Assembly: GCA_001563915.1 (NCBI GenBank)
Contig: LKMP01000007.1
Coordinates: 1 to 42,545, forward strand
Length of the DNA stretch: 42,545 nt
Direction: 5' to 3'
DNA from: Nanohaloarchaea archaeon B1-Br10_U2g21
GTDB lineage: Archaea > Nanohalarchaeota > Nanosalinia > Nanosalinales > Nanosalinaceae
Part shown: positions 25,649 through 34,081 of the stretch, in pieces
How the letters are laid out: every line of letters starts with the position of its first letter
Position numbering within the stretch: the stretch's first letter is position 1
Program-made: the position numbers and the translations under genes
Notes under the pieces: model-generated
What the model saw: only the letters and a program-made list of their open reading frames with translations
Database searches by the model: none
What the model was told of the DNA's origin: nothing

Positions 25649-26056
25649 ATGAACCTAGAACATGCTGCATTTCTAATAGGTAAACTTCTTTTGGGAGGTT
25701 ATTTCCTATATTCTGCGCTAAACCATTTCTTAAACGCTGCTTCACTGACAGAGTGGGTAAAGAGTAAAGGATTTCCAATACCTAAGCTATCGGTGTATTT
25801 TTCAGGCATAGTGCTTGCTATGGGTGGTGGAGGACTAGTTCTAGGTGTATATCCAGTATTAAGTATAATGATGCTCTCCCTTTTCTTGTTAGTAGTTACC
25901 CCTACAATGCATGACTTCTGGAATCATGAGGGTGATGCGAGACAGGCAGAAGTAGTTAACTTTACTAAAAATATTGCACTTTTAGGCGCGCTTCTCGCAC
26001 TTTTGTCTGCTGATTGGACTATTTACGGACTTGGATTGACGTTGGGTCTGTTATAA
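25649..26056 (+). CDS. DoxX-family membrane protein
   Basis: A 135-aa protein with four hydrophobic segments and the DoxX pattern: LGGYFLYSALNHFLN after the first helix, a short amphipathic loop (LTEWVKSKGFPIPKL), and MHDFWNH late in the protein. DoxX proteins are small membrane proteins linked to redox or quinone chemistry in some species, but the function of most members is unknown. Divergent from rhomboid; convergent with glyS, 27 nt apart. Confidence 0.85.
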   Translation: MNLEHAAFLIGKLLLGGYFLYSALNHFLNAASLTEWVKSKGFPIPKLSVYFSGIVLAMGGGGLVLGVYPVLSIMMLSLFLLVVTPTMHDFWNHEGDARQAEVVNFTKNIALLGALLALLSADWTIYGLGLTLGLL

Positions 26057-26083
26057 CAAAAAAGAAAGGAGGATCAAAAAGGC

Positions 26084-27805
26084 TTAAAGCCTTGAGCGTA
26101 TAACCTCTTCTAAATCTGTGATGTGGACTCTTTCTTGTTCCGTTGAATCTCTGTCTCTTAAAGTTACAGTTGCAGGGTCATCCTCAAATGTTTCATAATC
26201 AACAGTGACACAGATAGGCGTGCCTACCTCGTCTTGGCGTCTGTATCTTTTACCAATGTTTCCTGTATCGTCATATTTCACAGAGAAACCATGATTTCTT
26301 AGATTGTTTGCTATCTCTCTTGCTTTTTCACCAAGACCTTCTTTATTCATCAAAGGGAATACAGCGACTTCTGTGGGGGCAACTTCGCTACTAAGACTCA
26401 ATATTTTCCGTTCTTCACCGTCTATACTGTCCTGAGTGAAGCTGTGAGCCAGTACTGTGTAAACTGTTCTGTCAACACCGAAAGAAGGTTCAACTACATG
26501 CGGCACAATTTCTTCTCCTGTTTTAGTAACCTTTTCCGTAGTTACTTCTATCGTTTTGGAGTCTATGGCGTATTCCTCTTCGTCCATGTGTACAAATATT
26601 GGTCCTTCATTAACTATATCTGGTCCTAGCTCTACTTTTCTTCTAAGTTTTTCCGCTATTTCTGAGGCTTTATCTCCGAATTCAGGGCCTAAAATGCTCA
26701 TATCGATATTAATCTTGGTTTCTTCAACAGTCTCAGGGTCATCATATTCTTTGAACACTGAAAACTCGCGTTCCTCTCCAGAATGTTTACCGTGCTTTGT
26801 TAAGTCATAGCAACCTCGGTAAGAGAATCCTGCAATTTCAATCCAGTCGCCATCGATTAATGCCTCTGCATCCCAGCAATCGCTGGCATAGTGCGCACGC
26901 TCATCGGGCTGATGCTGTCTAAACCGGAAACGATCCATGTCGACGCCGATTTCAATATACCATTGTTTCGCAATACCGAGATAGTAGGATATCCATTTGT
27001 TTACCAATCCTTCTTCTGCAGCCTCTCTGACAGAAGCCTCAATGTAATTGATACCATCACTATTCTGGTTTTCAACAGGATAAAGCTTCAATTTAATATC
27101 TTCAACCTCTTCTAGAGAAGGTTCATCTTCCTTAGGATCAATAAATAAATCTAGTTCTGCCTGAGTAAACTCTCTAACACGTACAAGACCCTTCCGCGGC
27201 GAAATCTCATTTCTGTAGGCTTTACCAATCTGAGTTATGCCGAAAGGAAGCTGATTTCGTGCATACTGTTTCAGCCTCGGAAACTCCACAAAAATACCTT
27301 GCACTGTTTCAGGTCTTAGATAGCCAGGAGTACTGTTTCCCGGACCTATACTAGTCTCAAACATGAGATTAAAATCTTCTACATCTACGCCGTTTAAAGA
27401 ACTGCCACAACTAGGACATACAAGTTCGTGTTCAGTTATCAGGCCTTCTATTTGCTCAGCACTGTATCCTTCAGCTTCACTAATTGGTGTATTATCCTCT
27501 ACTAAGTGGTCAGCTCGGTTTGAATTGCCACATTCAGGACATTCAATAATCATATCATCGAAACCATCTAAATGGCCTGAGGCCTCAAAAACAGGTTCAT
27601 GCATGATTGTAGGGGCCTCTATTTCCCTATGACCTAAACCTCTAGAGAATGTATTTCTCCAGCTGTCTTCAATATTTCTTTTAAGTTCTGCGCCTTCAGG
27701 TCCAAAAGTTTGGAATCCTGAAATTCCTCCGTAGGCCTCACTACTCTGGAAGAAAAATCCGCGTCTCTTCCCGAGCTCTGCCACTTTTTTTGTTAAGTCT
27801 TCCAT
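26084..27805 (-). CDS. glyS: glycyl-tRNA synthetase (alpha2, class II)
   Basis: Charges tRNA-Gly. 573 aa, the archaeal/eukaryal dimeric type. Seen: GGISGFQTFGPEGAELKRN near the N-terminus, a zinc-binding insert with CPECGN and CPSCGSS (about residues 90-135), LRPETVQGIFVEFPRL, motif 2 QIGKAYRNEISPRKGLVRVREF, and motif 3 EPSFGVDRTVY, followed by a C-terminal anticodon-binding domain. A TATA-like GTTTTAAAG lies about 22-30 nt before the ATG. Confidence 0.97.
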   Translation of the reverse strand: MEDLTKKVAELGKRRGFFFQSSEAYGGISGFQTFGPEGAELKRNIEDSWRNTFSRGLGHREIEAPTIMHEPVFEASGHLDGFDDMIIECPECGNSNRADHLVEDNTPISEAEGYSAEQIEGLITEHELVCPSCGSSLNGVDVEDFNLMFETSIGPGNSTPGYLRPETVQGIFVEFPRLKQYARNQLPFGITQIGKAYRNEISPRKGLVRVREFTQAELDLFIDPKEDEPSLEEVEDIKLKLYPVENQNSDGINYIEASVREAAEEGLVNKWISYYLGIAKQWYIEIGVDMDRFRFRQHQPDERAHYASDCWDAEALIDGDWIEIAGFSYRGCYDLTKHGKHSGEEREFSVFKEYDDPETVEETKINIDMSILGPEFGDKASEIAEKLRRKVELGPDIVNEGPIFVHMDEEEYAIDSKTIEVTTEKVTKTGEEIVPHVVEPSFGVDRTVYTVLAHSFTQDSIDGEERKILSLSSEVAPTEVAVFPLMNKEGLGEKAREIANNLRNHGFSVKYDDTGNIGKRYRRQDEVGTPICVTVDYETFEDDPATVTLRDRDSTEQERVHITDLEEVIRSRL

Positions 27806-27826
27806 AGAGAAACACGCTCGCGGAAA

Positions 27827-27835
27827 GTTTTAAAG
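27827..27835 (-). promoter_or_regulatory. TATA-like box for glyS
   Basis: CTTTAAAAC on the minus strand, 22-30 nt upstream of the ATG at 27805; no ribosome binding site follows, so glyS is probably leaderless. Confidence 0.45.
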
Positions 27836-27996
27836 TTAGAACTAAGGTTTTGAGAATTTTTCGAGACTTTATTGGTTGACCGCATTAAGCGGTCCAAAAT
27901 ATCCACCTTTCATTGTAATCAAAAATTTCGGCTTAAGAAATTAAAAAGCCTTATGTCACAACCCTTAAAACCAATCAAGTATTACTTTGTATTACG

Positions 27997-29151
27997 ATGC
28001 TAGATGGTGTAGATCTCGAAGGCAAGAAAGTTCTTCTCCGTACTGACCTGAATCTTCCTATGAGAGACGGAGAACCTCAGAAGTCTCTAAGATTTAAACG
28101 CTATGTAGAAACTATTGAAGAACTTTCTGAGAAAGGCGCTAGAACTATGATATTGAGCCATCAAGGAAGGCCGGGTAGAAAAGATTTCGTGTCTCTACGA
28201 GCTCATCGAGAACTAATTGAAGAAGAAACGGGTCTAGAAATTAATTTCTTACAGGCGTTTATGGGAGAAAAACTTGGCGAAAGACTTGATGCTCTAGATA
28301 ATGGAGGAGTGGTGCTGATGGAAAATGTGAGGCTTTTGTCAGAGGAGCTGAAAAACTTCTCTCCTGAAAAACATGGTAAAGATCTCTATGTTCGAGAAAT
28401 GGCTAAAAAATTCGACTTATATATTAATGATGCTTTTTCAGTAGCTCATAGGAGCCAGGCATCAGTAGTAGGCTTCCCACAACATCTTGAATCCTTTAAG
28501 GGTCCTGTAATGAAGGAAGAAATAGAAAATTGCTCAAAAATAAGAGAAGAGTTCGACAATGGTGTGCTGGTATTAGGAGGAGAAAAACCTTCGGATCTGG
28601 TAGGGATAATTCAGGCAAACATAGGTTCAGTTGAAAAAATATTGCTTGGAGGTATTCCTGGGGAGCTAGGCCTAATAATCAAAGGCTATGGTCTTGGCAA
28701 AAAGGAAAAATGGATAAGAGAACGCGATCTTGATAGTGCAGAAGAAGAGTTTAGAGATTTACTTGAACAATGGCCTGGGAAGATTGAGACTCCTGTCGAC
28801 TTAGCCACAGAAGAGGGAAATCAGAAGGTAAATGAAGTACAGGGTATGACGTGGGATATAGGGGAGGAAACAGCTGATAAGTACGCAGAAATAATCTCGG
28901 GTTCTGACGCAGTCTTAATGAAAGGTCCAATGGGTGCTTTCGAGAAGCATGCAGAAGGTACAGAAAAAATACTCGATGCTATATCGAAAAACAATGGGTT
29001 AACTGTGCTTGGCGGAGGACATACGTCATCGCTTGTTAAAGAGTTCGGATATTCTCTAGATGACTTCAGCCATGTGTCTATAGCTGGTGGGGCCTTTGTC
29101 AAATATGTATCCGGACAAAATCTGCCAGGCCTTGAAGCTATTGATAATTGA
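27997..29151 (+). CDS. pgk: phosphoglycerate kinase
   Basis: Makes ATP from 1,3-bisphosphoglycerate in glycolysis. 384 aa, slightly short for the family (about 390-415). Seen: KKVLLRTDLNLPM (substrate Arg and Asp), ILSHQGRPG, MENVRLL, INDAFSVAHRSQASVVGFPQ, KGPMGAFE and the nucleotide-binding GGGHTSSLVKEFG followed by HVSIAGGAFVKYVSG. The nucleotide motif has His where many members have Asp (GGGDT). A TATA-like CCCTTAAAA lies about 26-34 nt upstream. It indicates a fermentative, sugar-using metabolism. Confidence 0.96.
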   Translation: MLDGVDLEGKKVLLRTDLNLPMRDGEPQKSLRFKRYVETIEELSEKGARTMILSHQGRPGRKDFVSLRAHRELIEEETGLEINFLQAFMGEKLGERLDALDNGGVVLMENVRLLSEELKNFSPEKHGKDLYVREMAKKFDLYINDAFSVAHRSQASVVGFPQHLESFKGPVMKEEIENCSKIREEFDNGVLVLGGEKPSDLVGIIQANIGSVEKILLGGIPGELGLIIKGYGLGKKEKWIRERDLDSAEEEFRDLLEQWPGKIETPVDLATEEGNQKVNEVQGMTWDIGEETADKYAEIISGSDAVLMKGPMGAFEKHAEGTEKILDAISKNNGLTVLGGGHTSSLVKEFGYSLDDFSHVSIAGGAFVKYVSGQNLPGLEAIDN

Positions 29152-29605
29152 TTTTTAGAATTTAAATCTGGATTAGCTGCTGAGCTAAGGGAGAAACTGG
29201 GTCTTAGAACTTGTTTATAGCGGCTTTAGTTTGCTATTGCTAAGAGAACAAAAGAAAACTGGAGAGATATTAAACGTGGATCAGGAATAGGGTTTCAGAA
29301 AATTACTTAATTATGCGAGGTTATAGAGATAGTATGTTTGCTGGTGGCTGTTTTTGGGAACAGTATTTTCGAGTCTGTGATTAGCGTCAGCAATAATAGG
29401 TTAGTTCTAAGTCGCAAAATTCTGTTTGTTCAGAGGCATCTGCAAATTTCTTCAGTTGCAAAATCTTCTTGGTAGGAAATATTGCAGAGTTTTTCAAAGT
29501 GTTTTCTAGAGTAGTTGGAGAATTAGGTAGAAACAGCAGTTATAATGTTGTAATAAAGACTCTAAACTTCTAAAACTTATTTAAATCTTTTTTAACAATC
29601 TAAAA
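29152..29605. other. intergenic region of about 450 nt with a possible gene relic
   Basis: No full gene. It holds a 23-codon frame at 29313-29384 encoding MFAGGCFWEQYF after a few residues, which resembles the active-site start of methionine sulfoxide reductase A (FAGGCFWG), then stops. The remainder shows no MsrA-like continuation. A T/A-rich stretch at 29577-29590 is the likely promoter of the next gene. It could be a decayed gene, or the match could be chance. Confidence 0.3.
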
Positions 29606-29692
29606 ATGCGTGATATGATGACAGAAGAATCAAAAGATGATTATTTAGCAGAAGCTCTAAATGGTGGATGCTTTTGGAGATCAAAATCTTGA
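29606..29692 (+). other. 28-codon frame upstream of, and overlapping, the 130-aa gene
   Basis: An ATG at 29606 lies about 20-25 nt after a TATA-like run (TTTAAATCTTTTTTA), a typical leaderless layout, and opens a frame encoding MRDMMTEESKDDYLAEALNG before stopping at 29690-29692. A one-base shift near 29657 would join it to the 130-aa frame (continuing MVDAFGDQNLEE), so the real gene may start here with an indel or sequencing error; or this is a short leader peptide. Confidence 0.35.
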
Positions 29693-30053
29693 AGAAATTA
29701 TACGAGAGGAGTTGGATGAAAGGGATGAATGCAGATGCATAGATTTCTCAGCATCTGGAGAAGGTATTATGCTTGAAGTAAATTCCTTAGATGACAATTT
29801 CTATGCAGAATTATTTGAATCACTTTTCAATCCTGTTAGTGGAAGCATAACAGATATCCCTGACCATTTCGATTTTATTCTCAAGAAGAGAATACGGTTC
29901 TCGGCAGGATGGGGTACAGAGTATTCAGAAACCTATTCATCAGAGTTGACTGGCAAAGAAATACAGGAAATAAAGAGAAAATCGGTTGAAGACTCTTACG
30001 CAGAAGGATACTCATCTGAGAGATTCCGAGAACTCTATGAGGGGATGCGGTAA
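29661..30053 (+). CDS. acidic protein, unknown (start uncertain)
   Basis: A 130-aa acidic soluble protein with the pattern LEEIIREELDERDECRCIDF, then a hydrophobic strand, a Trp in RFSAGWGTEYSET, and a charged C-terminal helix (SSERFRELYEGMR). I recognise no family. The predicted promoter points to an ATG at 29606 in another frame, so the first residues may be missing because of a frameshift. A hairpin terminator lies 20 nt downstream. Confidence 0.6.
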   Translation: MVDAFGDQNLEEIIREELDERDECRCIDFSASGEGIMLEVNSLDDNFYAELFESLFNPVSGSITDIPDHFDFILKKRIRFSAGWGTEYSETYSSELTGKEIQEIKRKSVEDSYAEGYSSERFRELYEGMR

Positions 30054-30072
30054 ACGTGAGCCGATTCGACTA

Positions 30073-30106
30073 CGGAAGAGGATTAAAACTTCCGGGTTCT
30101 TTTTTA
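30073..30106 (+). terminator. hairpin plus T-run terminator
   Basis: CGGAAG and CTTCCG form a 6-bp stem around a 10-nt A-rich loop (30073-30094), followed by GGTTCTTTTTTATTTT. It ends the 130-aa gene transcript 20 nt after its stop and separates it from trpS. Confidence 0.65.
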
Positions 30107-30126
30107 TTTTATACAGGTGACTAAAT

Positions 30127-31215
30127 ATGCCGGAAATAGACCCATGGGGGGATGTAGAAGTAGGAGACTATAGTCAGAAAATGCAAGATTTTGGAATAGA
30201 TCCTATAGAAGACGTAGAAAACAAAATGCCTGACAACTATTTAATCAGGAGAGGCATAATATTTGGTCACAGAGGGCTAGATAAATTCCTTGAAGCAAAG
30301 GAAAAAGGGAAAGACGTGGCGATGATGACAGGAATAATGCCTTCAGGAGTGTTCCATTTTGGTCACAAAAGTGTCGTAGACCAAATTTTGATGTACCAAG
30401 AGATGGATGCACAGATAACGATTACTGCAGCGGATATAGAAGCCTATAACACAAGGGATATCTCGCTGGAAAAAAGTAGGGAGCTTGTAATCGAAGAATA
30501 TCTAAAAAACTATGTTGCACTAGGCCTAGACCTAGATAAAACAGATTTCTATTTCCAGAGTGAAGGCGGTAATAACTACCATCTCAGGAGCAAGCAGTTC
30601 GCCAAACACCTTACACAGAATGAGGTGGAGGCAACTTATGGAAGCGCTGCACCCGGTAAAATTACGTCAGCACTTACACAGTACTCAGATATTTTGAGGC
30701 CTCAATTTAAGGAAAATGGGGGTCCAAAACCTGTAGTGGTGCCTGTAGGAGTTGATCAGGATCCGCATATCCGTTTGACTCGTGAAGTTGCTAGGAAGTA
30801 CAGGGATGCAGATTACTACAAGCCTGCGAGCACGTACCACAAATTTATGAGAGGTCTTCAAGGTGGAAAAATGTCGAGCAGTGATGAAAAAAGCTATATT
30901 GCGCTAACAGACAGTCCTGAAGATGCATTAATGAAAATTGATCAGGCTAAAACTGGTGGACGCGATACTTTGAAAGAGCACAGAGAAAAAGGTGCGAAGA
31001 TTGAAGAAGACATGGTTTTCGAACTGTTGACATTTCATCTTATTAGAGACGATAATGAACTAAAACAAATTAGAGAAGAATACGCTTCAGGAGAAATGCT
31101 ATCGGGAGAGTTAAAGCAGATAGCTAAGGAAAAACTGAGCGAATTCCTTGTGGAGCATCAAGAGAAAAGGAAAGAAGCTGGACCGATAGTAAAACAGTAT
31201 CTAAAAGAACGATAG
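30127..31215 (+). CDS. trpS: tryptophanyl-tRNA synthetase
   Basis: Class I synthetase of archaeal/eukaryal type, 362 aa. The HIGH-equivalent motif is GVFHFGH (after MPSGV), the KMSKS-equivalent is GKMSSSDEKS, and the QDPHIRLTREVARK segment is typical. A ribosome binding site AGGTGA lies about 7 nt before the ATG, so this gene, unlike many here, has a leader. Also visible is TRDISLEKSRELVIEEYL, characteristic of the TrpRS Rossmann fold. Confidence 0.97.
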   Translation: MPEIDPWGDVEVGDYSQKMQDFGIDPIEDVENKMPDNYLIRRGIIFGHRGLDKFLEAKEKGKDVAMMTGIMPSGVFHFGHKSVVDQILMYQEMDAQITITAADIEAYNTRDISLEKSRELVIEEYLKNYVALGLDLDKTDFYFQSEGGNNYHLRSKQFAKHLTQNEVEATYGSAAPGKITSALTQYSDILRPQFKENGGPKPVVVPVGVDQDPHIRLTREVARKYRDADYYKPASTYHKFMRGLQGGKMSSSDEKSYIALTDSPEDALMKIDQAKTGGRDTLKEHREKGAKIEEDMVFELLTFHLIRDDNELKQIREEYASGEMLSGELKQIAKEKLSEFLVEHQEKRKEAGPIVKQYLKER

Positions 31216-31246
31216 ATTTAACACCGCGTCCTAGAAACTCATTTAC

Positions 31247-31966
31247 ATGCTCCCAGAACTGATTCTGTATGAGGAAGAACAGACAAATATGCTCCTATTA
31301 TTTGTGGCAGGCATGGTAGCAGGTATAGCAGGGTTCTTATTCGCTAACCAGTTCTTTCCATCTCAGAGGGCAATTTTAGCTCCGGTTTTCGCATCAATAC
31401 CTTTGATATATCCCTTAATGGCGTACTACCTAGAAAACGAAGAAAAACCAGATTTCATAGATGAAACAATGGTTTATGGTTCTATGTTTGCGGGACAGGC
31501 GTCAGCATTTTTGCTTATCGCATTAGTGATTCCTGACACGTTTTCATTGCAAATGGAAATAATAGGGCTATCAGGGCACGCAGTGGCATCAGAAGTAACT
31601 TTTATGTCAGTTTTTATGAATAATATAATGGTTTTTGGGGCTATACTGTTGGCAGCTTTCTTTTTAGGTTCTGCGGGAGCATTTATATTAACGTGGAATG
31701 CATCTGTTCTAGGAGTATTCTTTGCACATTTGCTTAGAGATTTATCAGGTTTTGAAATTCTGTACTCGACAGGATCGCCTCTTGCATATGTGCCTCACGC
31801 GTCTCTTGAAATGACAGGGTTCATGATTGCGGGTATACTAGGAACGACTGCTTCAGCCTCGATCTGTAGAAAACACTGGGAGTTTGAACACTGGAAACAA
31901 CTCATCTTACTAGGAATAATAGGAGTTATAGCTATAATTTTAGGCGCTGTTATCGAAACTTTCTGA
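31247..31966 (+). CDS. SpoIIM/DUF95-like membrane protein
   Basis: A 239-aa protein with five or six hydrophobic segments. It has the SpoIIM layout: FMNNIMVFGAILLAAFFLG (the NN-x2-V-x-G motif), NASVLGVFFAHLL, and VPHASLEMTGFMIAGILG (the PH-x2-E motif). SpoIIM proteins in archaea are of unknown function and unrelated to spores. It follows trpS by 31 nt, possibly in the same transcript. Its 3' end overlaps the convergent KaiC-like gene by 27 nt. Confidence 0.8.
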   Translation: MLPELILYEEEQTNMLLLFVAGMVAGIAGFLFANQFFPSQRAILAPVFASIPLIYPLMAYYLENEEKPDFIDETMVYGSMFAGQASAFLLIALVIPDTFSLQMEIIGLSGHAVASEVTFMSVFMNNIMVFGAILLAAFFLGSAGAFILTWNASVLGVFFAHLLRDLSGFEILYSTGSPLAYVPHASLEMTGFMIAGILGTTASASICRKHWEFEHWKQLILLGIIGVIAIILGAVIETF

Positions 31967-32620
31967 AACATCAACGTAATCATCTGTAATATCTACTTTG
32001 TATTTATGGGTTGAGTAACTCAAGCCTTTCATTTTGAGTACATCAAAAACTTGTTCATTCTCTACTTTTTGAAGTCTGAAAACTCCATCTACTACAAATT
32101 CTGCGATCTCATAACGAGAAGGTTGTCCATTTAGAGAAAAAGGTACTTCTCCCAGCATTAATGTGGAACATTGTTTGGACTTCAATATATCTGTTATTCC
32201 TCCTAATTTCTCTCTCTGAACTGGCTCTGCATCAAAAATCATTAAAAACTTGGTTATTGTGTCTATAACGACTCTATCAGGCTCAAACTCGTTGAGATTT
32301 CTTCTTAAAGCTTCAGTAACTTTTTCAGGTTCGAATATGGTTCCTCCGCTGCCGGGCCTCATCAAGTCATTTGATATCTGAAACTTTACGTTCTCTGATT
32401 CAGGGTTATGACCTCTTCTTTCTGCCTCTTGTTTTAATTGCTTTTCAGAACTTCTCAGCGAAATATATAGGCAGTTATCTCCATTTTCTACTCCTTTAAA
32501 CAAATAGTCCATGGCAAAAGCGTTCTTACCTGTGCCCGGTGTGCCTCCGAGAAGAAGAACAAAGCCTTCAGGAATATCTACTATATTTTCAAGGCCTTTA
32601 ATTCCTGATTTGAGAGTCAT
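31940..32620 (-). CDS. KaiC/GvpD/RAD55-family ATPase with atypical Walker A
   Basis: A 226-aa single-domain RecA-fold ATPase. Walker A is GGTPGTGKNAF (residues 25-35), where the usual Ser or Thr after Lys is Asn33; Walker B is RVVIDTITKF. Also seen: LYISLRSSEKQLKQEAERRG (the KaiC-type helix), MLGEVPF, and the C-terminal FVVDGVFRLQKVE followed by LKMKGLSYSTHKYKVDI. Family members act as regulators or signal transducers. A TATA box (TTATAA) lies about 23-32 nt upstream of the ATG. Divergent from pheS. Confidence 0.88.
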   Translation of the reverse strand: MTLKSGIKGLENIVDIPEGFVLLLGGTPGTGKNAFAMDYLFKGVENGDNCLYISLRSSEKQLKQEAERRGHNPESENVKFQISNDLMRPGSGGTIFEPEKVTEALRRNLNEFEPDRVVIDTITKFLMIFDAEPVQREKLGGITDILKSKQCSTLMLGEVPFSLNGQPSRYEIAEFVVDGVFRLQKVENEQVFDVLKMKGLSYSTHKYKVDITDDYVDVSESFDNSA

Positions 32621-32642
32621 GTTTGAAGGTTAGAATTAGTGG

Positions 32643-32652
32643 ATTATAAAGT
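32643..32652 (-). promoter_or_regulatory. TATA-like box for the KaiC-like gene
   Basis: CTTTATAATC on the minus strand, about 23-32 nt upstream of the ATG at 32620, consistent with a leaderless transcript. Confidence 0.5.
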
Positions 32653-32667
32653 CGGCGACTCGGATCG

Positions 32668-32678
32668 ATATAAAAAAA
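32668..32678 (+). promoter_or_regulatory. TATA-like box for pheS
   Basis: ATATAAAAAAA lies about 21-31 nt upstream of the GTG at 32699. It sits inside the longer pheS frame that opens at 32639, showing that the upstream 20 codons are probably not translated. Confidence 0.55.
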
Positions 32679-32698
32679 TCCGCTGCCAATTGCGGAAT

Positions 32699-34078
32699 GT
32701 GAAACTGTCACAGCAGGCCAAAAAAGTGTTTGAAGTACTAAAAGAGGAGAAGAGAGCAAGATTTGAAGAAATAGAAAGCCATGGATTTGACCAAAGCATG
32801 GTGGCGCGTGCTGCAAAAGAACTTGAAGAAAAAGGATTGGCTCAACTGGAAGAAGAGGAGGAAGTGGCTTACAAACTTTCAAAGAAAGGACGTCAAGTTG
32901 TGAGAGAGGGGAGTCCTGAATATCGTTTAGTAGAAATACTTGGAGAGGGGCCGAAAAAGTTTTCTGAGATAAAAATTCCTGCGGATGTTGCAGTAGGGAA
33001 AGCTAAACAAAATGGATGGATAGAAATAGATGATGGTGAAATAAGTCTTACTGGGGAGGGCGAGCTTGTTGAACAAGATAAAGTAGCGAAACAGCTTAAA
33101 GAAAAAGATTTCGGAGAAGATCACGTAGCAAGAGGGCTTGTAGAGAGATTAACCGAAGTTACACGTAGTTTAGAACTAACTAAAAAAGGAGAACAGGTCA
33201 AAATCAGTAATGTCGAGGAAGAGTTTAATGTAGAGGCAGAAGCCTCGCTTCCACAGACAGGTAGAAAGCATTTTTACAAAGAGGTAGTTGATTACGCTAG
33301 ACAACAATGGCTCGAAATGGGATTCAAAGAAATGAAAGGCCCATTCATCGTATCAAGTTTCCTGAACTTTGATGCACTTTATACTCCTCAAGATCATCCC
33401 GCAAGAGAACTTCACGACACTTTTTTCATCAGAAATCCTGAGAGAGATGATTTAGAGAGATTTGGGGGAAAGGTAGACTATGTCAAGAAAACTCATGAAG
33501 ATGGATGGAAAACAGGGAGTAAAGGATATGGGTATGAATGGGATAGAAAAGAGGCGGAGAAAAATGTGCTTAGAACACACACTACATCTGTATCTGCTCA
33601 GAAGCTCCATGAAATAGATATTGAAAATGAAGATCTTCCTGTAAAATACTTTACGGTCTCCAGAAACTTCAGAAATGAGACTGTTGACAAGTCACACCTT
33701 GCGGAATTCCTACAGACGGACGGAATTGTGGTAGGTGAAAATTTGAATTTCAAAAATTTGAAGGCCTATATTTCCATGTTCTTCGATAAAATGGGGTTAA
33801 GATACCGTATCATTCCTTCATACTATCCATACACTGAGATGTCTGTAGAAGTTCAGGTCTATGATGATGAGCTAGATGAGTGGCTAGGTCTCGGAGGCGC
33901 GGGAATGTTCCGTCCTGAAGTGGTAAAACCATTACTTGGGAAAGAGGTAACAGTTCTTGCATGGGGGCTTGGAATAGGTAGAATAGCTGCAAAAGCTGCG
34001 GGAATTGAAGATATTAGAGAACTCTATCAAAATGATATTGAAATACTTGAGAAAACACCTATATGGAGGCCAGAGTAA
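32699..34078 (+). CDS. pheS: phenylalanyl-tRNA synthetase alpha subunit
   Basis: Catalytic subunit of the alpha2beta2 class II enzyme. The N-terminal winged-helix region (MKLSQQAKKVFEVL onward) replaces the bacterial coiled coil, as in archaea. The catalytic core is clear: FKEMKGPFIVSSFLNFDALYTPQDHPAR, HTTSVSAQ, FRNETVDKSHLAEFLQTDG and GLGIGRIAAKAAG. A GTG start at 32699 is chosen from the TATA spacing and because the protein then begins exactly like archaeal homologues (LSxxxKKV); the longer frame would add 20 residues. pheT follows 3 nt after the stop. Confidence 0.96.
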   Translation: MKLSQQAKKVFEVLKEEKRARFEEIESHGFDQSMVARAAKELEEKGLAQLEEEEEVAYKLSKKGRQVVREGSPEYRLVEILGEGPKKFSEIKIPADVAVGKAKQNGWIEIDDGEISLTGEGELVEQDKVAKQLKEKDFGEDHVARGLVERLTEVTRSLELTKKGEQVKISNVEEEFNVEAEASLPQTGRKHFYKEVVDYARQQWLEMGFKEMKGPFIVSSFLNFDALYTPQDHPARELHDTFFIRNPERDDLERFGGKVDYVKKTHEDGWKTGSKGYGYEWDRKEAEKNVLRTHTTSVSAQKLHEIDIENEDLPVKYFTVSRNFRNETVDKSHLAEFLQTDGIVVGENLNFKNLKAYISMFFDKMGLRYRIIPSYYPYTEMSVEVQVYDDELDEWLGLGGAGMFRPEVVKPLLGKEVTVLAWGLGIGRIAAKAAGIEDIRELYQNDIEILEKTPIWRPE

Positions 34079-34081
34079 GAA

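Noticed and set aside
27878-27894. Hairpin GACCGC/GCGGTC upstream of pgk and glyS as a T-box or riboswitch
   Set aside because: Only a 6-bp stem, upstream of both predicted transcription starts, and T-boxes are not known in archaea.
32639-32698. First 20 codons of the longest pheS frame, from a GTG
   Set aside because: The stretch contains the probable pheS TATA box and the start would be only 18 nt from the divergent gene; the protein from 32699 begins like known archaeal PheS.
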